Position numbers and translations under genes: made by a program
The notes under the pieces: generated by a model
The model's input: only the letters and a program-made list of their open reading frames with translations
Told to the model about the DNA's origin: nothing
Databases searched by the model: none
Part shown: positions 35,493 to 42,777 of the stretch, piece by piece
How positions within the stretch are numbered: position 1 is the first letter of the stretch
How the letters are laid out: each line of letters begins with the position of its first letter
Origin: Fibrella aestuarina BUZ 2
GTDB taxonomy: Bacteria > Bacteroidota > Bacteroidia > Cytophagales > Spirosomataceae
Length of the DNA stretch: 64,000 nt
Reading direction: 5' to 3'
NCBI RefSeq assembly: GCF_000331105.1
Contig: NC_020054.1
Span: 310,001-374,000 of the forward strand

Positions 35493-36671
35493 ATGCAATA
35501 CATTCTCTTTGATGAGCCGGGCATTCGGACGGCAATGCTGCCGTTCACCTTTACCCGGCCCGTTGCCCATATCCGTATCGGCATCTGGACAATTACCGAA
35601 AAGTGGCAGAACTGGCTGGGAAGTCCCGTTTCGCACCTGACGGAAGCGTATCTGCAAACCAAATTTCCGCAACAGACTGCCGACGATAACGTCTATATCA
35701 ACGGCGCCATTTGCCCGACCGACGCGCTAGTAACGGCCATTCAGCAGCTTGCCAATGGAGAGGCGCTACTGCTCGCCGATCAGACGCTGGTGGCGGTACG
35801 TACCCAACAACGACTCGGCGCGGCCCCCACGGCGGCTGGGTACGTTGCGCTAACGACGACCGAATCCCCAACGGTACTACGGCAACTGCCCGATATTTTT
35901 CTACAAAACGGCGATCAGATCCGGGCCGACTTTGCCAAGATCACAGCCGGCCGCACCTCAGCCCCGCTGACCGACCCGTATACCCGCGTCTACGGAGCCG
36001 AGAATCTGTTTATTGAAGAAGGAGCCACCATCCGCGCCGCCGTGCTCAATGCCGAAGCTGGGCCCATCTACATCGGTCGTAATGCCACCATTAGTGAAGG
36101 CACGATCATGATTGGCCCCTTTGCCCTGTGCGATAACGCCACGGTCAATTGGGGCGGCAAAATGCGCAACAACACCACCGTCGGACCCTATTGCAAGGTG
36201 GGCGGCGAGGTCGGCAACTCTGTCTTTTTTGGCTACAGCAACAAAGGCCACGACGGGTTCCTGGGCAATTCGGTGGTGGGCGAGTGGTGCAACCTGGGCG
36301 CCAACGTCAACAACTCGAACCTGAAAAATGACTATACCAACGTGAAGCTGCACAGCTACGCCACCGGGCAGCTAGAAGATACGGGGCGGCTGTTCTGCGG
36401 GCTAATGATGGGCGACTACACCAAAGCAGGCATCAGCACTATGTTCAATACGGGCACGGTGGTGGGCGTCAACGTCAACGTGTTTGGCGCAGGTTTCCAG
36501 CCGAAACATGTGCCGTCGTTTTCGTGGGGCGGGGCCGCCGAAGGCTTTTCCCAGTACCGGCTCGACAAGGCGTTGCAGGTCGTCCGCGAGACCGTAAGCC
36601 GCCGTAATATGGCCTTCACAGAAGCCGACGAGGCCATCTTGCGGGAAATTTATTCAATGCACGCTAAGTAA
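35493..36671 (+). CDS. GlmU-family putative sugar nucleotidyltransferase
   Basis: 392-residue protein of the Bacteroidota GlmU-like family (often labelled putative sugar nucleotidyltransferase). The N-terminal half begins MQYILFDEPGIRTAMLPFTF with TRPVAHIRIGI; it lacks the canonical LxxGxGTRM pyrophosphorylase loop. From about residue 170 the sequence becomes left-handed beta-helix hexapeptide repeats (FIEEGATIRAAVLNAEAGPI, IYIGRNATISEGTIMIGPFA), typical of acetyltransferases. Thus activity is uncertain. The stop codon lies within the next inverted repeat. Confidence 0.87.
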   Translation: MQYILFDEPGIRTAMLPFTFTRPVAHIRIGIWTITEKWQNWLGSPVSHLTEAYLQTKFPQQTADDNVYINGAICPTDALVTAIQQLANGEALLLADQTLVAVRTQQRLGAAPTAAGYVALTTTESPTVLRQLPDIFLQNGDQIRADFAKITAGRTSAPLTDPYTRVYGAENLFIEEGATIRAAVLNAEAGPIYIGRNATISEGTIMIGPFALCDNATVNWGGKMRNNTTVGPYCKVGGEVGNSVFFGYSNKGHDGFLGNSVVGEWCNLGANVNNSNLKNDYTNVKLHSYATGQLEDTGRLFCGLMMGDYTKAGISTMFNTGTVVGVNVNVFGAGFQPKHVPSFSWGGAAEGFSQYRLDKALQVVRETVSRRNMAFTEADEAILREIYSMHAK

Positions 36672-36797
36672 TGTATAATGAATGATGTACGATGTACAAT
36701 GGGCTGGCCGGGCGGCTAGGCGCCCCCGGCGGACCGCTAACGCGAAGCTGTTCATGCGCCAGCCCATTATACATCGTACATCATTCATTATACATTA
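36669..36797. repeat. intergenic inverted repeat, TGTACAATG class, 39-nt arms
   Basis: Arms 36669-36707 and 36759-36797 (39 nt) match with one C/T difference around a 51-nt G+C-rich spacer. The left arm starts at the T of the GlmU-like stop codon. The words ATGATGTACGATGTA recur. Confidence 0.95.
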
Positions 36798-36815
36798 TAC
36801 TCCATTCATTACCCT

Positions 36816-37976
36816 ATGCGTTTCGCTGACATTATAGGCCACGACGACACGAAACAGACGCTGGTGCGGGCGGTGCAGACCAACCACCTCGCCCACGCGC
36901 TGCTGTTCGACGGGCGCACGGGCAGCGCCAACCTCGCGCTGGCGCTGGCGTTGGCCACCTACGTCAACTGCGAGAACCGCAACGGGGGCGATTCGCTATT
37001 TGGCAACACGGGCCCGGCTACCGACGCCTGCGGGCAGTGCGCTTCCTGCGCCAAAATGGCCCGGCTCGTTCACCCCGATCTGCATATGGTGTTTCCAGTG
37101 GCCAACCTGGGCAAGGGCAAAAACACCAGCGAGAGCCTGCTCACCGAATGGCGTAAATTTCTGATCGAAAGCCCCTACCGGACGCTCACCGAGTGGCTCG
37201 ATGCTACCGGCGGCGACAATAAACAAGCCAATATCTCGGCCGAAGAAGCGCGGAACATTCTGCAAAAACTGTCGCTCAAATCGTATGAGGGTGGCTACAA
37301 GATCATGCTCATCTGGCTCCCCGAACTGATGAACGTGACCTCGGCCAACGCGCTGCTGAAGGTGCTGGAAGAGCCACCCGAGCGCACCCTCTTTCTGCTC
37401 GTCACCAATCAGCCCGACAAGCTGCTGATTACAATTCTATCACGTACCCAACGCGTGGCGGTTGGGAATTTTTCGGATACGGAAGTAGCCACGTACCTGC
37501 GGCAGACGCTCAATTTCGACGAAACCCGCGCCCGCCGCGTGGCGTATCTGGTCGATGGTGATCTGGCCGAAGCGATGCGTATGGCGCAGACCAAAACCGA
37601 TGAAGGAGCTACCAACACGCAGCACACCTGGTTTGCCGACTGGATGCGCGCCTGCTACCGGCAAGACCTGACGTACCTGGTGAAACAGGCCGATGAGTTC
37701 GACAAACTACCCAAAGAGCGCCAGAAAGGCCTGTTTGATTACAGTCTTCGCCTGTGCCGCGACCTGTTTCTATGGCAGCAGGGAGCCGAGCAATTGCTGC
37801 GCCTGCCCGACGATGAACTCAACTTCGTACGTAATTTCGGGAAGGTGCTGCGGCCCGATCTGATCGAGCGGATGGTGGGCGATATCAACGAGGCCGCTTA
37901 CCACCTCGAACGAAACGCCCGCGCCAAAATGATCTTACTCGATATGTCGCTGACCTTCACGAGGTTGATTAAGTAA
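36816..37976 (+). CDS. holB: DNA polymerase III subunit delta'
   Basis: Clamp-loader stator subunit, 386 residues. The AAA+ core begins FADIIGHDDTKQTLVRAVQ. The P-loop position reads LLFDGRTGSANLALA, without the GK(T/S) residues, which fits a delta' that does not hydrolyse ATP. A zinc module is suggested by Cys at about 50 and the CGQCASC block (about 71-77). The domain-II phrase VTSANALLKVLEEPPERTLF (about 170-190) is diagnostic. The usual SRC motif reads SRTQ. Length is longer than E. coli HolB (334). Confidence 0.92.
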   Translation: MRFADIIGHDDTKQTLVRAVQTNHLAHALLFDGRTGSANLALALALATYVNCENRNGGDSLFGNTGPATDACGQCASCAKMARLVHPDLHMVFPVANLGKGKNTSESLLTEWRKFLIESPYRTLTEWLDATGGDNKQANISAEEARNILQKLSLKSYEGGYKIMLIWLPELMNVTSANALLKVLEEPPERTLFLLVTNQPDKLLITILSRTQRVAVGNFSDTEVATYLRQTLNFDETRARRVAYLVDGDLAEAMRMAQTKTDEGATNTQHTWFADWMRACYRQDLTYLVKQADEFDKLPKERQKGLFDYSLRLCRDLFLWQQGAEQLLRLPDDELNFVRNFGKVLRPDLIERMVGDINEAAYHLERNARAKMILLDMSLTFTRLIK

Positions 37977-37979
37977 GAG

Positions 37980-38074
37980 TCACTTGCTGCGCGTCATTCG
38001 TAGTCATTCATTGTCATTTATCGTAAAGACCAATCAATGACAATGAATGACTACGAATGACGCGCAGCAAATGA
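37980..38074. repeat. intergenic inverted repeat, AATGAC class, 39-nt arms
   Basis: Arms 37980-38018 and 38036-38074 (39 nt) match with one difference (C/T) around a 17-nt spacer. The arm contains GCTGCGCGTCATTCGTAGTC, a word partly shared with the copy near plsC. It begins 3 nt after the holB stop. Confidence 0.95.
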
Positions 38075-38105
38075 CCATCAATGATAAAGAATTACCGCTA
38101 GCCCC

Positions 38106-38660
38106 ATGCCCACCACCCTAACCCCCGACCTGAAACGAGCCATTGCGCAGTTGCCCGATAAAGAGAAAGACAAGCTGCTTGTCCGGCTGATTGCCAAAGA
38201 CCCGATTCTGGCCGAAAAGATGGAGTACGAACTGGTTGAGGAGAAAACGACGCTCGACCACCGCCGTCAGCTCATCCGCGACCTGATCGAGCGCACGGCC
38301 CGCCTCGACCCCGATACGGCCGGTTGGCTCATGATGGACATGCGGACGGTCAGCGGCTACATCACCCGGCACGTGAAGGTCACCAAAGACACCTATGGCG
38401 AAGTGGAACTGACGATTCTGATGCTCAACCGGTTTCTGGCGCAGCACGGCGAGCTGTTGCAGAAGCTCAACAGTCGAACCGAGAAGTGCGCCATCTACGT
38501 GGCCAAACGCACCGACGCCATCCTGAAAAAGCTGAACAAGCTTGACGCTGATTACCACCTCGAATTTGCCGACGACATGAATCGGCTGCTCCGGTTTGTG
38601 CACCACAACGCCCCCCTCCACTACGCCCGGCAACTGGGTACCCCAACCGAGTGGGCCTAA
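38106..38660 (+). CDS. conserved-looking protein of unknown function
   Basis: 184-residue soluble protein with no signal peptide. It begins MPTTLTPDLKRAIAQLPDKE and is helical and charged throughout, with KDKLLVRLIAKDPILAEKME (about 21-40) and a second helix bundle region (LQKLNSRTEKCAIYVAKRTD, about 119-138). I do not recognise the family; its Lys/Glu/Leu composition and lack of motifs suggest an all-alpha scaffold. Between holB and the SDR gene on the same strand, bounded by inverted repeats at both ends. Confidence 0.75.
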   Translation: MPTTLTPDLKRAIAQLPDKEKDKLLVRLIAKDPILAEKMEYELVEEKTTLDHRRQLIRDLIERTARLDPDTAGWLMMDMRTVSGYITRHVKVTKDTYGEVELTILMLNRFLAQHGELLQKLNSRTEKCAIYVAKRTDAILKKLNKLDADYHLEFADDMNRLLRFVHHNAPLHYARQLGTPTEWA

Positions 38661-38670
38661 ACAATTAGGG

Positions 38671-38767
38671 ATGTACAGGGTATAGTTTACGGTGTATGAT
38701 GGCGGAACGTGAGCCAGCGTTTGTCCGGCAACAGTCCATTGTACATGTCCCCTATACATTGTGCATT
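38671..38767. repeat. degenerate inverted repeat, TGTACA class
   Basis: TGTACAGGGTATAG...GTGTATGATGG on the left opposes CCATTGTACATG...CTATACATTGTGCA on the right. The pairing is partial, with several mismatches and a gap. The right arm ends immediately before the ATG of the SDR gene, unlike other copies, which abut stops. Confidence 0.55.
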
Positions 38768-39679
38768 ATGAACACCGTTCTCATCACGGGCGGCACCGGC
38801 ACCATTGGCCGGCGACTCACCCAACTTCTTTTGCAACAGGGCTGCACGGTAACCCATCTGAGCCGCAGCCCGAAAGCCAGCAGCGATGGCGTACAGACCT
38901 ACCAATGGAACGTCGACACCTCCGAGCTGGACCCGCGCGCCATTGAAACGGCCGACCATATCGTGCATCTGGCCGGTGCCGGTGTGGCTGATGGCCGGTG
39001 GACCGACGCCCGCAAAAAAGAAATTCTGGAAAGCCGCACCCAGTCGACGGCCTTGTTGGCCGAAGCTCTGCGGAGCACGAATCACCACGTCAAAAGCTTT
39101 ATTTCATCGTCGGCTATTGGGTATTACGGCAGCGATACCGGCGACCGTCCCCTGCGTGAAAACAGCCCGGCCGGAAGCGATTTTCTGGCGCAGGTCACGC
39201 GGGCCTGGGAGCGTTCAGTAGACCCCATTGCCGATCTGGGCATTCGTACCGTGCGGATTCGGACGGGCGTCGTGCTGGCCAAAGAGGGGGGTGCGTTGCC
39301 TAAACTGGCCCAGCCCATTCGTCTTGGTGTGGGCGCTCCTATTGGCTCCGGCGATCAATATATCTCCTGGATTCACCTCGACGACATCTGCCAGCTCTAC
39401 ATCGAAGCGATTCGGAATGAGCAGTGGAACGGCGTCTACAATGGTGTCGCGCCCGGCCCTGTCACCAATGCCGACCTGACGAGCCGCATTGCCGATGTCC
39501 TCGAAAAGCCCCAGATTCTACCCAATATTCCGGCGTTTGCCATCAAGCTGCTGTTTGGCGAAATGGCCATAACCGTGCTGGGCGGTAGCTATGTGCTCAA
39601 CAAACGAGTCGCCGACGAAACGGATTTCCATTACAAATTCCCCGATCTGCGAAAAGCGCTGGAAGATTTGTTGAGATAA
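38768..39679 (+). CDS. TIGR01777-family SDR (NAD-dependent epimerase-like) protein
   Basis: 303-residue extended short-chain dehydrogenase of the TIGR01777 family; no enzymatic reaction is established for it. It has the nucleotide loop GGTGTIGRRL (about 7-16), the catalytic-type region SSSAIGYYG (about 115-123) with Tyr, and the family phrase DADRPLREN-like region at about 127-135 (GDRPLRENSPAG). The start at 38768 (MNTVLITGGTGTIG) is the Rossmann start. It ends 2 nt before an inverted repeat and converges with the next gene. Confidence 0.9.
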   Translation: MNTVLITGGTGTIGRRLTQLLLQQGCTVTHLSRSPKASSDGVQTYQWNVDTSELDPRAIETADHIVHLAGAGVADGRWTDARKKEILESRTQSTALLAEALRSTNHHVKSFISSSAIGYYGSDTGDRPLRENSPAGSDFLAQVTRAWERSVDPIADLGIRTVRIRTGVVLAKEGGALPKLAQPIRLGVGAPIGSGDQYISWIHLDDICQLYIEAIRNEQWNGVYNGVAPGPVTNADLTSRIADVLEKPQILPNIPAFAIKLLFGEMAITVLGGSYVLNKRVADETDFHYKFPDLRKALEDLLR

Positions 39680-39681
39680 GC

Positions 39682-39787
39682 GTTATAACACAGCGCTACG
39701 CAGAGAGCCACAGAGTTGTACAGAGAGAGCTTATTACTCATTTCTCTAGGCAACTCCGTGGCTCTCTGCGTAGCGCTGTGTTATAAC
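39682..39787. repeat. intergenic inverted repeat, ACACAGCGCTACGCAGAGAG class
   Basis: Arms 39682-39718 and 39751-39787 (37 nt) match with one A/G difference around a 32-nt spacer. Words such as CAGAGAGCCACAGAG resemble hairpin repeats seen in other bacterial genomes. It lies between convergent genes. Confidence 0.95.
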
Positions 39788-39810
39788 TCGTTTACTCTGT
39801 GTTCGATCTC

Positions 39811-41019
39811 CTAGAAACGCCGCTTCAGGATCTCAACCAGTTCACTCACTTCGTCGCTTTCCATATTCCACATAAACTGGTTGGCGTAGCGGTACGAGAT
39901 CAGGTCGAGCGCCTGCCCGTAGTTGGTGAGCTGGTCAAGTTCGGCGATGGCTTCGTTGTAGGCCTCAGCGCTCCCGTTGAACAGTTGGTTGATAAACCGG
40001 AATTTCTGGTTTAGCGAAATGCTTTTGGCAATGCTGCCCGAGGCTTTTTGCAGGCTATCTCCCAGGGTAGCCACCCCTTCGGGCACTACGGTTGGCGTGC
40101 TTGCCGACGTCGACATGGTTGGCGCCGGGGCATTGGTCGACAACACGTTGGGCTGATTGGCCGGTGCCGTGGGGTCGGCCTGGTAAGCACCGCCGTTGAT
40201 CGCCACCGTTCCGCTCGTGTGCACGTCGTCGTCGGAGGGGGGTGGGCTGTCGGGCAGCGCACTTTGTTCGGCCACAGGCTGCACGACCGGCGCAGGCGGC
40301 GGGGGTGGCACCAGCACGGGGCTTTGTTTCGGCGCGTCTTCGTCGAGATCGAAGAACGATTTCGCGGTGGGCGCGTAATTCTCGGCTACCTGCCCGCGCA
40401 ACAGCGTCGAGAGGTCCATGGCCACTTTTTCAGAGAAGAGTTCGATGTATTTTTCCGGCCGTTCGAGATCGTGAGCGCGTTGCGTCAGGATTTCGTCGAG
40501 GAACCCGAGCGCCTGGTTGACGTAGACAAACGGGCGGCCATTCATCTTCTGCTCCAGGGTCATCGGAATGAGCTTATTGACCTGCGTGTAGCGGTTGATG
40601 TGCTTGAGGCTATCGGCCGTGAGCGTGAAATCGGGTTGGTTGCGCAGCAGGTCGTCGTAATAAAACCGCGGGTCGAACAAGGCAATGAGGGTGCGGCGCG
40701 TAGCATCGGCCAGCAGGGGCTCGAGGTGTTCGCGGCGTACAGCGATGTGCTGCGATACCACGTTCATAAACGACCGCAACGCCTCTTCTACTTCCGGGTT
40801 GCTGAAGTCGAAATACGGGCTGCGAAACTTCTCAACCTCACCTTTCCATTTGTCGAACAACGTGCTTACAACGAATAAATTAACTTGTTGGATGGGCGTC
40901 AGATTCAGGATTTGCTTACCGCTGATTGTCGTATGAGCATGGTAAAAATCGGCCGCCACGCGCCGGGCGTAGGACTTACTGTATTCGTTGAGGGCGTTGG
41001 TATTGAACTTGTTCGACAT
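39811..41019 (-). CDS. protein of unknown function with Pro-rich linker
   Basis: 402-residue soluble protein, no signal peptide. An N-terminal all-alpha part (about 1-225; YSKSYARRVAADFYHAHTTI, FMNVVSQHIAVRREHLEPLL) and a C-terminal helical part (about 330-402; NQKFRFINQLFNGSAEAYNE) are joined by a disordered linker (about 235-325) rich in Pro, Ser, Ala and Thr, including SPVLVPPPPPAPVV. Phrases suggest a Bacteroidota-specific conserved protein, but I do not know its function. Confidence 0.8.
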   Translation of the reverse strand: MSNKFNTNALNEYSKSYARRVAADFYHAHTTISGKQILNLTPIQQVNLFVVSTLFDKWKGEVEKFRSPYFDFSNPEVEEALRSFMNVVSQHIAVRREHLEPLLADATRRTLIALFDPRFYYDDLLRNQPDFTLTADSLKHINRYTQVNKLIPMTLEQKMNGRPFVYVNQALGFLDEILTQRAHDLERPEKYIELFSEKVAMDLSTLLRGQVAENYAPTAKSFFDLDEDAPKQSPVLVPPPPPAPVVQPVAEQSALPDSPPPSDDDVHTSGTVAINGGAYQADPTAPANQPNVLSTNAPAPTMSTSASTPTVVPEGVATLGDSLQKASGSIAKSISLNQKFRFINQLFNGSAEAYNEAIAELDQLTNYGQALDLISYRYANQFMWNMESDEVSELVEILKRRF

Positions 41020-41166
41020 TGGGTAAATGCTTTGCTTTGTAAATATATTGGGATTTACGACTTACGATGTACGAATTCCAATTTAGTGCGTCTAATTCAG
41101 CCGGTAAGCCTTTTTCTGACGGGAAAATCGTAAGTTGTATCCGGGCCTAACTTCGTCAATCAGTAC

Positions 41167-41778
41167 ATGTTCATTGAACCCTCGCGCCACCGGGAGCCGC
41201 CTCACCTTCGCACCGGATGGATCGAAGTCATTGCCGGATCGATGTTTTCGGGCAAAACCGAAGAACTCATCCGCCGACTCAACCGGGCGCGCATTGCCAA
41301 GCTCAACGTTGGTATTTTCAAACCCAGTCTCGACACGCGCTACGACGTCAACGACATTGTGTCGCACAATGCCTCGGCCATCGCCTCGACGCCCGTGCCA
41401 CAAGCCGCCGATATCCTCCCCCTCGCTACCGAATGCGACGTGGTCGGCATCGACGAAGCGCAGTTTTTCGATCCGAACGTCGTGCACGTCTGCCATCAGC
41501 TGGCCGATCAGGGCAAACGGGTCATCGTGGCGGGTCTCGACATGGACTTTTCGGGCAAACCGTTTGGCTGCATTCCCCAGTTGATGGCCATCGCTGAGTT
41601 TGTGACCAAAGTTCATGCCATCTGCGTGGTCTGCGGCGACGTAGCCCATTATTCCTATCGGCTTGTGCCTTCGCAGGAGCGCGTGTTGCTTGGCGAAACC
41701 GACAGCTACGAAGCCCGTTGCCGCCGCTGCTTCAACCTCGGCACCGAAGCCGTCCACCGGGAATGGGTGTATGAATGA
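41167..41778 (+). CDS. tdk: thymidine kinase
   Basis: Type-II thymidine kinase (thymidine salvage), 203 residues, slightly longer at the N-terminus than usual. Walker A is in [17 protein letters not shown] (about 22-38), Walker B/DEAQ motif in [14 protein letters not shown] (about 90-103), and zinc-binding CVVCGD (about 155) and CRRCF (about 188) pairs. The catalytic Glu is expected in the DEAQF block. Transcribed divergently from the Pro-rich protein gene. A TAACTTCG sequence (41148-41155) resembles a -7 box. Confidence 0.95.
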   Translation: MFIEPSRHREPPHLRTGWIEVIAGSMFSGKTEELIRRLNRARIAKLNVGIFKPSLDTRYDVNDIVSHNASAIASTPVPQAADILPLATECDVVGIDEAQFFDPNVVHVCHQLADQGKRVIVAGLDMDFSGKPFGCIPQLMAIAEFVTKVHAICVVCGDVAHYSYRLVPSQERVLLGETDSYEARCRRCFNLGTEAVHREWVYE

Positions 41779-41794
41779 GGCGTTAGGCCTTAAA

Positions 41795-42670
41795 CTACCC
41801 TCGCCACTCAATCAGCAGGCCGTCGCGTTCCAGTTTGCGGAAGAAGGTCATCTGGCGTTTGGCAAACTGGTGAATGGCCGTTTCCAGCTGCCCAACCATG
41901 GCGTCGTAGGGCAACGTACCCAGCACGTATTCCGTCACGAATTTGTATTCCAGGCCGTAGAAAATCAGTTTTTCGGGTGGGATGCCAGCATCCAGCAGTT
42001 GCCTCACCTCGTCGATCAGGCCGTGTTGCAGCCGGTCGCGCAGGCGGCGGCTGATGCGCTCCCGACGAAGGGGCACGGGCGGGTTGAGGCCAATCACCCG
42101 GTAGGGCGGCAGGTCGCGGCGCAACGCAGGTACGTTGCCAGGGCCACTGACGGGGCTTCCGGCCGCGTTCAGGTACGTTCCGATCTCGATGGCCCGGATC
42201 AGGCGTTTGCGCGTGCTCGTATCGGCCAGCGGCGTATAGGGCGACGGGTTGGCCCGAAACAGGTCGAGTAGCTGGGCGTCGGTGAGTTGGGCAAGCTCGG
42301 CGCGCAGGTCATCGTTAGGCGGAATGGGCAGCATCGTTTCGGGGCGCAGGGCCGCCTCGATGTATAGGCCCGACCCACCGCAGACGATGGGCGTCTTGCC
42401 GCGACTCAACACATCGGCCAGAGCCGCATCAAAATCGCGCTGATACCGGAACACGTTGTAGTCGTCGCCCGCGTCGACAATGTCGATGAGGTGATACGGA
42501 ACCGCCGGGCCGCCAACGCTATACTCGGCCAGGTCTTTACCCGTACCGATGTCCATGCCCCGGTACACCTGCCGCGAGTCGGCGCTGAGGATCTCGCCGT
42601 TGAGTTGCCGGGCCATCTGCACAGCCAGGGTCGTTTTCCCGCTAGCCGTCGGACCAAGAATCACAAGCAT
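41795..42670 (-). CDS. miaA: tRNA dimethylallyltransferase
   Basis: Adds a dimethylallyl group to A37 of tRNAs reading UNN codons. The protein is 291 residues with P-loop ILGPTASGKTTLAVQ (about 4-18), the ILSADSRQVYRGMDIGTGK block (about 28-46), PIVCGGSGLYIEAAL and the C-terminal FYGLEYKFVTEY region, all diagnostic of MiaA. The start and length are normal. It is downstream of the metalloprotease gene on the same strand, with an inverted repeat between. Confidence 0.95.
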   Translation of the reverse strand: MLVILGPTASGKTTLAVQMARQLNGEILSADSRQVYRGMDIGTGKDLAEYSVGGPAVPYHLIDIVDAGDDYNVFRYQRDFDAALADVLSRGKTPIVCGGSGLYIEAALRPETMLPIPPNDDLRAELAQLTDAQLLDLFRANPSPYTPLADTSTRKRLIRAIEIGTYLNAAGSPVSGPGNVPALRRDLPPYRVIGLNPPVPLRRERISRRLRDRLQHGLIDEVRQLLDAGIPPEKLIFYGLEYKFVTEYVLGTLPYDAMVGQLETAIHQFAKRQMTFFRKLERDGLLIEWRG

Positions 42671-42679
42671 AGAAATGGG

Positions 42680-42770
42680 TTTAAGGTATAAGGTCTACCG
42701 CTCAAGGTTGGCTGACGCGTTCTGTTGTTGCGTCGGCTAGCCTTGAGCGGTAGACCTTATACCTTAAACG
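42680..42770. repeat. intergenic inverted repeat, TTTAAGGTATAAGG class, 40-nt arms
   Basis: Arms 42680-42719 and 42731-42770 (40 nt) pair around an 11-nt loop. Three positions differ and are all G-T type on the plus strand. It begins 9 nt from the miaA start and ends 7 nt from the metalloprotease stop. Confidence 0.93.
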
Positions 42771-42777
42771 TAGTTAA

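Noticed and set aside
13929..39787. Inverted repeats considered as a CRISPR array
   Set aside because: Arms are inverted rather than direct, copies are dispersed one per junction and no cas genes are present.
13929..39787. Inverted repeats considered as insertion sequences
   Set aside because: There is no transposase gene inside or beside them, and target-site duplications were not visible; a MITE-like origin remains possible but unproved.
41060..41130. Short inverted match (CGACTTACGAT / ATCGTAAGTTG)
   Set aside because: Only about 10 nt with one mismatch and in a divergent region; too weak to list with the long repeats.
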